Below, piece by piece: positions 1 through 5,400 of a stretch of DNA of 6,620 nt. Below the pieces are notes generated by a model. It saw nothing but the letters and a program-made list of their open reading frames with translations. It did no database searches and was not told the origin of the DNA. This DNA is from Candidatus Thorarchaeota archaeon (GTDB taxonomy: Archaea; Asgardarchaeota; Thorarchaeia; Thorarchaeales; Thorarchaeaceae), in contig JABCSP010000123.1 of NCBI GenBank assembly GCA_018238825.1, positions 1-6,620 on the forward strand, read 5' to 3'. Position numbers and translations under genes: made by a program. How positions within the stretch are numbered: the first letter of the stretch is position 1; the number at the start of each line of letters is the position of its first letter.

Positions 1-702
1 CTTCCTAGATAGTGGGTCTTGAGGAGGTAAGAAACCATCAATTGTTGGGTCTTTCCCAAGTGCATCACTGATATTTTTGTCTGCCTCTTGCATACTCTCT
101 TGGATATTGTCTTTACTTGCCTCTCTTGACAAAGAATCATAGACTGATTTCATTGCATCAATCTTGACCTCTTTGAGCTTTAGTTTCCAGATTGTCAACA
201 GCCATGGAATTTTTTGTCGTACTGCATTGGAGATGATGTATAGATACAGAAGTGCTGCAGAAAGTGCATCCAATCCAATTGGCACAATATCCCATCGTGT
301 TTCCTTTGGAATTCGTTCGAGAACGATTCTACTAAATGCATAACAAAATGATTCGATTTCGCTTGCTGGCAAATCTTTGGGGAGGAGTGACTTGATCTGT
401 TCTTCTAGACTATCGCCGCTAGGGTGAACTTTTCTCATTCTGCTTGTTATTTCATCCATTACTCTTTCATAGCTCAGACTGCGATTGAGCATATCTGGTG
501 ATACAGCAGCTTTTGGAACCGGTTTCAAATCATATGTATTCTCAAATAGTGATTTTTCAAGAGGACTCGTTTCGCTCTTCCACGAAGATGATTCTATAAT
601 GAGCTGTTTCAGAATATGGAAATCATGAGTCCTTCTATTTCCTTTAAGCCACTCTGTTACTGTAATCATGTCTGACTCGTTCTTCTCTTTCTTTTTTGGC
701 AT
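1..702 (-). CDS. Unrecognised protein, N-terminal part (runs off left edge)
   Basis: The minus strand is open from an ATG at 702-700 to the window edge: 234 codons with no stop, so the C-terminus lies outside. An in-frame TGA four codons upstream of the ATG limits the start; a GTG two codons upstream is the only alternative. There is no clear Shine-Dalgarno sequence. The protein starts very basic (MPKKKEK), continues as a polar, mostly helical region, and has one moderately hydrophobic stretch at about residues 159-181. That stretch could be a buried helix or a weak membrane segment, since it contains an Asp. It is followed by a Lys-rich amphipathic helix and a polar, acidic tail. I see no signal peptide and no catalytic motif, and I do not recognise the family. 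It is divergent from the gene at 788, with 85 bp between the two starts, so the pair may share regulation. Codon use looks ordinary, which supports it being real; its function is unknown. Confidence 0.85.
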   Translation of the reverse strand, partial: MPKKKEKNESDMITVTEWLKGNRRTHDFHILKQLIIESSSWKSETSPLEKSLFENTYDLKPVPKAAVSPDMLNRSLSYERVMDEITSRMRKVHPSGDSLEEQIKSLLPKDLPASEIESFCYAFSRIVLERIPKETRWDIVPIGLDALSAALLYLYIISNAVRQKIPWLLTIWKLKLKEVKIDAMKSVYDSLSREASKDNIQESMQEADKNISDALGKDPTIDGFLPPQDPLSRK

Positions 703-787
703 CTTCACAACTCAGTATTCATACTTCTACTTATCATTATAGGCTCATCAAATAGGAGCTTATTAGTGTCTTCCAACACTAATTATT
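703..787. promoter_or_regulatory. Divergent promoter region
   Basis: These 85 bp separate two divergent start codons and must hold both promoters. For the minus-strand gene, the AT-rich element CCTATAATGAT (743 down to 733) lies about 35 nt before the start, a fair position for an archaeal TATA box with a short leader. For the plus-strand gene, the sequence around 758-766 (CTTATTAG) lies about 25 nt before the ATG at 788. That spacing fits a leaderless transcript, as does the lack of a Shine-Dalgarno sequence. Neither element is a strong consensus TATA box, so the exact boxes are inference; that a promoter region exists here follows from the gene arrangement. Confidence 0.4.
762..783. repeat. 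Perfect 8-bp inverted repeat, possible operator
   Basis: ATTAGTGT (762-769) and ACACTAAT (776-783) are exact reverse complements separated by 6 nt (CTTCCA). The repeat ends 4 nt before the ATG at 788 and overlaps the likely TATA region of that gene. A dimeric repressor bound here would block transcription. If the transcript starts further upstream, the same sequence would instead form a hairpin next to the start codon. The symmetry is visible in the sequence; the regulatory role is inference. Confidence 0.4.
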
Positions 788-1348
788 ATGACGCCGAATC
801 AGCTGACCCTGGTTTCTCTAGACATTAAGCCTGATAGCATAACCATGCCACTTAATGATACACTAACAGAGAGTTTATGGGACACTGTGAAAAATAACTC
901 TCTGAACATCATTCTCAGAGAACCTTCTTTGCTAGAACTTGCTTCACGTAAAGACCCTGGCGTAATTGCTTATTGTGATAATTTACTGCGTGCCGAAGAT
1001 CAGGAATCATGGTTCACCGCGCTGAAAGCTTTGGAAACCCTGGAAACATACGATTCTGCACAGCGACTACTAGTTCTTTGTGGGACTTCGAGTACCGGTG
1101 ATAGAAAAATAGTTCTTAATGTCCTTGCTCGGGTGCTCAGTTCTTCTCAGCGTGAAGGTTTCCGCAGGCTCATCCGCTCTATTGTTGCTCCTGGCGAATT
1201 AGATATAACAAACTGGACTTCAACTGCACTTCGCGTTCTTGAGGTTGTCTGTGCTGAAAAAGGAATCCAAGTTGTCGATACTGCTGGTCTTCCCCTCTCA
1301 AATCTTGAGCAATATCTTCAGACATCCATTTTCTCTGGATTAAAATAA
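788..1348 (+). CDS. Hypothetical helical (HEAT-like) protein
   Basis: A complete 186-codon frame with ATG at 788 and TAA at 1346-1348. An in-frame TAG at 764-766 leaves no room for an earlier ATG. No Shine-Dalgarno sequence precedes the start, so translation may be leaderless. The first ~40 residues are polar and probably form strands or loops. From about residue 45 to 160 the chain is a run of short amphipathic helices with Leu/Ala-rich faces, for example SWFTALKALETLE (74-86), KIVLNVLARVLSSS (107-120) and TSTALRVLEVVCAEKG (144-159). This spacing looks like HEAT or armadillo-type helical hairpins, which usually bind proteins. There is no signal peptide, membrane segment, metal-binding cluster or nucleotide-binding motif, so it is probably a soluble cytoplasmic scaffold or adaptor. 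The fold is inferred from pattern only and the function is unknown. A T-tract follows the stop directly. Confidence 0.83.
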   Translation: MTPNQLTLVSLDIKPDSITMPLNDTLTESLWDTVKNNSLNIILREPSLLELASRKDPGVIAYCDNLLRAEDQESWFTALKALETLETYDSAQRLLVLCGTSSTGDRKIVLNVLARVLSSSQREGFRRLIRSIVAPGELDITNWTSTALRVLEVVCAEKGIQVVDTAGLPLSNLEQYLQTSIFSGLK

Positions 1349-1360
1349 CAGTTTTTCTTC
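1349..1360 (+). terminator. T-tract terminator after the 788-1348 gene
   Basis: Directly after the TAA stop the sequence reads CAGTTTTTCTTC. Archaeal RNA polymerase commonly terminates on short T-runs without a hairpin, and none is seen here. The position right after a stop codon supports the call. Confidence 0.4.
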
Positions 1361-1631
1361 ATTGGATGAGTCATTTCCTGCAAAGTGCTACCAATACATA
1401 CTGCAGAAGTCCGACATGAGCGATTTTTGAGAAAAATAGAGGCCTCATAAATCTTGTTTGGCGTTTTCACTATCTAAAAAATGAGTATTCTTCATGACTG
1501 GCTCGCATGTTGAACTTCTTACTTCTTCGGCAGAGTTACTAATCTTCTGTACACAATAGAACATGAGAAAACAATGAACTTGATGCTCTATGTCCGAAAC
1601 CCAAAGCATGTCATGCAAAGGAGGTCTGGCA
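1361..1631. other. Intergenic gap without a recognisable gene
   Basis: Nothing here is convincingly coding. Plus-strand frames starting with ATG are only 10 to 22 codons long and have no ribosome binding site; the longest, from 1574, ends at 1642 and overlaps the start of the next gene. Visible structure is limited to a 6-bp A/T inverted repeat (ATTTTT 1423-1428, AAAAAT 1432-1437) and an adjacent 8-bp palindrome GAGGCCTC at 1439-1446. The first could act as a weak bidirectional termination or pause site. An AT-rich patch near 1473-1484 (TATCTAAAAAAT) is a possible TATA box for the downstream membrane-protein gene, with low certainty. Confidence 0.5.
1620..1625 (+). promoter_or_regulatory. Strong Shine-Dalgarno GGAGGT that favours a TTG start
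   Basis: AAAGGAGGT at 1617-1625 is a near-perfect anti-16S match. It lies inside the longest version of the membrane-protein frame (ATG 1590), 6 nt before an in-frame TTG at 1632. No Shine-Dalgarno sequence precedes the ATG at 1590, and the next ATG at 1653 is too far away (27 nt). This decides the start in favour of 1632. Confidence 0.55.
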
Positions 1632-2231
1632 TTGCAATATGATATAGGATCGATGCTCTTTCTTAACTTGGTTTTTTCAGTTAAGATTGCTCCAGCTGTT
1701 GTGTTCGTGGCTACTCTAATTCGTTCCTTGATATTATTCTCAGGGAATAAGCGAGTGTTTAGAGCCTGGACAAGAAATGCGTTACTATCGGCAGTTAGCA
1801 TCATATTTTTCCCAGGTTCAATAATCAATACTGCTGTCAGATACGCTGTCTGCTCACTGTTCAGAATTGACCTGAAAGGTGTTGCCGCTGGGAGTACGTA
1901 CGCAGAGCTAAATCTATTCCTGAAAGTGGATTCTCCGCCCAGAGTAGTAGTATTAATTTCTGCACTATTTGTAAGCACTATTGCATCTGTGTTTATTGGG
2001 TTCACTCTTCTTTTCCTCCCTGTCGTGCTTCTTGCAAATGCACCAGTTTACCTACTATGCTGGTATCTCTCTCTTGCAGTACTCTTCAATAGTTCACTGA
2101 AAGGAGGAGATGTTTCTCTTCTCGGAGCTGCATTGCAAAAGCATCAGGGAAAAGGAATTGCAGAACTAGTTCTTGCACTATCTGTCTTGATAGTATTCTA
2201 TAGCGTCGTCGGTGTGGGGGTAGGTGCATGA
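1632..2231 (+). CDS. Multi-pass membrane protein, probable inactive relative of M50-type metallopeptidases
   Basis: Stop TGA at 2229-2231. I take TTG 1632 as the start (199 residues) because GGAGGT lies 6 nt upstream; ATG 1590 would give 213 residues, and an in-frame TGA at 1581 rules out anything earlier. Numbered from 1632, hydrophobic segments lie near residues 8-36, 49-78, 105-134, 137-155 and 176-198, so 5-6 membrane passes are likely. Residues 59-78 contain FFPGSIINTAVRYAVC. In archaeal integral-membrane peptidases of the M50/DUF3267 kind, an FPG motif leads into HExxH at this point. Here the presumed zinc ligands read N66, T67 and R70, so the site would be dead. A later WYLSLAVLFNSSLKGGD (144-160) resembles the conserved helix ending in a small-residue/Asp motif in that group. 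This relationship is pattern recognition and not proven; an unrelated membrane protein is possible. It would act in the cytoplasmic membrane. Confidence 0.82.
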   Translation: MQYDIGSMLFLNLVFSVKIAPAVVFVATLIRSLILFSGNKRVFRAWTRNALLSAVSIIFFPGSIINTAVRYAVCSLFRIDLKGVAAGSTYAELNLFLKVDSPPRVVVLISALFVSTIASVFIGFTLLFLPVVLLANAPVYLLCWYLSLAVLFNSSLKGGDVSLLGAALQKHQGKGIAELVLALSVLIVFYSVVGVGVGA

Positions 2232-2263
2232 GAATACATCAAGGTGGTCTAGCATATTTGTCC

Positions 2264-2281
2264 CGGGTCGACTCCCGTTTT
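2264..2281 (+). terminator. Short hairpin plus T-run after the membrane-protein gene
   Basis: CGGG (2264-2267) and CCCG (2274-2277) can pair across a 6-nt loop, TCGACT, and TTTT follows at 2278-2281. It starts 32 nt after the stop codon at 2231, a normal place for a terminator. The stem is only 4 bp, and the same bases read as a tRNA box B-like sequence (see findings), so the call is tentative. If it terminates, the downstream giant gene must have its own promoter. Confidence 0.35.
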
Positions 2282-2288
2282 ATTCTAC
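2277..2288 (+). promoter_or_regulatory. Possible TATA box for the giant secreted-protein gene
   Basis: GTTTTATTCTAC is the best AT-rich element in the 169-bp gap before the start at 2401. A box here would place transcription initiation near 2305-2310, giving a leader of about 90 nt that would contain all or part of the 8-bp stem at 2301-2345. The T-run is shared with the putative terminator, so the two readings compete. Confidence 0.2.
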
Positions 2289-2300
2289 ATCCATCCGCAC

Positions 2301-2345
2301 GCGATAAGATTTGTTTTCTCATCAGTTCCCACGTCAACTTATCGC
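2301..2345 (+). repeat. 8-bp inverted repeat in the presumed leader of the giant gene
   Basis: GCGATAAG (2301-2308) and CTTATCGC (2338-2345) are exact reverse complements enclosing 29 nt. As RNA this is a stable stem with a large, unpaired, pyrimidine-rich loop. A smaller stem, GGTC (2351-2354) with GACC (2364-2367), follows before the ribosome binding site. Together they suggest a structured 5' leader, but I do not recognise a riboswitch class. Confidence 0.4.
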
Positions 2346-2383
2346 AGAACGGTCGGCCCGTTGGACCCCCTACTATGAAAAAA

Positions 2384-2388
2384 GGAGG
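2384..2388 (+). promoter_or_regulatory. Ribosome binding site of the giant gene (GGAGG)
   Basis: AAAAAAGGAGG ends 12 nt before ATG 2401. The match is full but the spacing is longer than the usual 5-9 nt. No other in-frame start lies nearby, and the protein begins with a normal signal peptide at 2401, so this start stands. Confidence 0.6.
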
Positions 2389-2400
2389 CGCTATCACCGT

Positions 2401-2469
2401 ATGAAACGTGTTGCTCTATCTCTACTCTTAGCCTGCATGATATTTGCCAGTATCCAATTCACAGCTGCT
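2401..2469 (+). other. Signal peptide of the giant protein
   Basis: The first residues are M-K-R, followed by an uninterrupted hydrophobic core (VALSLLLACMIFASIQF, residues 4-20) and then T-A-A before the polar mature chain. This is a standard Sec signal. Cleavage near residues 21-24 is estimated by eye. Cys12 lies inside the hydrophobic core and is not in a good lipobox context, so lipoprotein processing is unlikely. Confidence 0.75.
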
Positions 2470-5400
2470 CCTGTTGAGCTGCTGAATGATATAGATGTTC
2501 AAGATGATTTGAAAGACCTCGGAATTACCTCAGCAGATCCTGGAGTAACGGTTTCCAATAATCCTTACATTGTGCTGGAGCTCGTTGGAGGAGATATCTC
2601 CACTCATGGTACTAACTGGTCTACATTGTTGAATACAATGGGCGTTCCAAATTCTGTACTACAAACTAGTGAAGTTCTTGCTGATCCCTCACTATTACAT
2701 AATGTCCCTGCTGTAATCATTGATGGCAGTCTTGGTTCATCTAGTGGAAATGCCGTTTCACAAAATCTAGTGAATCTCCTGATTCAAGAAGACATCACTC
2801 TGATACTTACCGGACGTTCGGCTTGGTTGCTTCATCGGCTATCAGCCCGAAGTCCACCCTCTCAGACCGCTTCTGTTGCGACAATCTTGGCCACCGCGCC
2901 TGGGTATGCAGGAGCGGTCTTCCTTTCACAACCGGTTCCTCTGACAATTGGTTCGACACTGAGTACAGAAACTGGTCTATTCATTCCTATTGATATTGTT
3001 CAGACTGAGATGTCCCGATTGGTCAATCTGACAGGAAGTTCTATTTCTACCACAGGTCCCCTACGATACGATTCTTGGCCGCTAGATATCTTTCTGTTTG
3101 CATATGAGGACCCAACTCTTCTAACTTCAACTGGTGAAGGTCTCTTAGAAAATACAGTAGCTTATTGCAATGCAGTTAGAGAAACTGCAACTGCTACTAA
3201 TCTAGCCGCACTTCAAGCGTCTGAAGGAGAAATGCTTACAGGCGGTTTCAGTTATGACCATGCACCTCTCATTGTATCGGTTTACTATGCAGTTCATTCA
3301 GCTTCAGATCTTCTCGAAGGAGCTGCTTGGACGAGTTGGGTTGTAGACAACACGCCATTAGTTCGTGATATTCTTAATAACCTCTTGATAGACTACGGGT
3401 CAGAAACAGGTTTCATGACTTCATTCGCGGATGGAATTGTAAGTTGTCAAAGTACCGCACAAGGACTTTGGATTCTAACAACTATGGGGCTTACTGCAGA
3501 GTTTCCTGAAAGTGAAATCGTTCAATATCTTAGTTCGCGACAAGAAGTAGCAGGAGGGTTTGACAACTATATTACAACCACCTACTATGTCACTGAGGCG
3601 CTGGCTGTTTCAGGTCAACTAGGTGAGATATCAGCATATGATCTTGAGCTCTGGTTGAGGTCTCTAGTTATTGATGGTTCAAAAACGGGCGACCCCGACC
3701 TTTGGGGCGCAATAGGGTCAAATCCAACAAGCATCTCCCCGCGGACGAACTATGCTTCTGAATATCTGAGGTCTCTTGCGTTCATAGGATTGGCGCATCC
3801 CGATCCCGCAAAGCTGACGAGTTGGATATCGACACGCACTGCAAATGGAGACGGCTCCTTTAGAAATACAAATGGTCCCGATGAAGAGATTGTAACAGGG
3901 ACCGCGTCAGCTTTAGCAACCATGCAGCTTCTCGGAACCCTTAGTGCTGAGAATAAAACTGCAGGTTTCGTATGGTTCTCCAATAATCAACTTGGCTCTG
4001 GTGGTTTTGGAATGAAACCTGCTACAGATGATTTTGTAGCAAAGACTAGAGAAACCTCAAGGGTAGCTCTCTGTCTTGAATCTCTTGGAGAAACCTCTGG
4101 TGCAATTGCATCTGGGATCACAGCCTTCATTGACTCAATTACAACTAGCGTTGGATTCGAAGCAATGGACATTCTTCCATCACTCATGTGGACAAGCTGG
4201 CTTCTAGAATCTAACCGCTTAGTACATTCACCACTGGTCGATCTGAACCTTGCAGCTGACTATCTTAACAGGTTTGACATTTTAACAGTCTATCCCTTTT
4301 GGTCAAATCTAACAACCGTGAGTGCTCCCGAGTACGGATTCAATCAATACCGGACAAAGAGTGTCTGGACCCAGTACTTTGGGACTAGTGCGGCACATGC
4401 ACTTGGAGTAGATTTTGACTCGACTCTAATTTCTGCTATCACGATCTATCTCTCTCAGAGCCAATACATAACTGGACATTATCGCCCAACTTCTATTATG
4501 GGAACTGCCCATATGCAGCACTCAGTAGCTGCTGTAGAAACCTTGTTCTTACTTGATGAGCTGGCCACAATTCCCTACCGTGCTGCGTTAGAGACCGCTA
4601 TCCTCTCAGAGTACAGCTCTGGAAGTTGGGATTCGACAGGATGGACCATAGAACCATTTGCAGGTTTCCAAGAAGCCATCGATTTTCTATCAACTCGCGC
4701 AGCTATTAGACTTGGAATTGTCACTCCAACAATGGTATCTGAGATTACTGCTTCAATTGAATCTCGTATTCAATACACAGACCTCATAGCACTGAGCATG
4801 GATGTGGCTACTCTCTCTCTTCTCCATGCATCAGATTCTTCCGTCAATCTTGATTCTGTAGATACTTCCTTAGTTCTCAGTGCTTTGAGGTCATCATCTC
4901 ACTTCAGTGACGGTTGGTTCAACAGTAGTGTACTCTGGCAGCCAGCGTTCACTCAGAGTGTTCTCAAGATGGTTTCAATTCTTGGACTCCGATGTGAACT
5001 CTTTGACACTCCTGGAGTTGGTTTGAGTGCAAGTGCAAGTGGGAATACCGAGCTTGGTTCAACACTTGATATCTCCGTAAGCATCTCCTCTTCAGAACCA
5101 AGTCATACTGTTATTGTGAATGCATTTGGTGAAACAACACTCTTTACAAATGTCGCCAATTCAGATTCTCTCTCACTACCTGTTCCATCAAGTCTAGAGA
5201 CCTTAGGCTCGTGGCCCGTTTTCATCATGGTTCAAGATTGGGGTTCATCTCGTGCATACGACACACTCACTGTGCAGGTGGAAGGAATTCTTGAAGGCTC
5301 TGTTGATATTGAAACCGCAGTAGTGAAGATGGGTGAAACTATCAATGGCACGATTTCTTGGACTCTCGCAGGAGGCGGTGCTGCTGGTATCGGTCATATC

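Noticed and set aside
1366..1642. Small plus-strand frames of 10-22 codons in the gap, including one from 1574 to 1642
   Set aside because: None has a ribosome binding site or a recognisable peptide, and frames this short are expected by chance.
1445..2005. Antisense open frame of 186 codons on the minus strand
   Set aside because: It overlaps the membrane-protein gene for most of its length, has no ribosome site, and its composition is what the reverse complement of hydrophobic codons gives. The plus-strand reading has coherent membrane segments and a strong Shine-Dalgarno sequence.
2231..2286. Intact tRNA gene
   Set aside because: Box A and box B are 12 nt apart, there is no anticodon arm, and the acceptor pairing is only 6 bp with a mismatch next to it.
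2310..2345. C/D-box guide RNA on the minus strand (TGATGA within the complement of CTCATCAG)
   Set aside because: The base before TGATGA is C where a purine is expected, and no properly spaced D box (CTGA) was found.
3421..3480. Thioester-like Cys/Gln near the start of the toroid (SCQSTAQG, Cys349)
   Set aside because: Alpha-2-macroglobulin and complement thioesters need C-G-E-Q spacing. Here the Cys is followed by Gln-Ser-Thr-Ala-Gln, so no thioester can be proposed.
3750..4187. Two short antisense open frames (3750-3983 and 3987-4187)
   Set aside because: Both lie entirely inside the giant gene, have no start signals, and encode no coherent domain.
3241..5013. Functional squalene cyclase or protein prenyltransferase
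   Set aside because: No DxDD acid motif or Asp/Cys/His zinc set was found, and the protein carries a signal peptide. Only the helical-repeat fold is supported.
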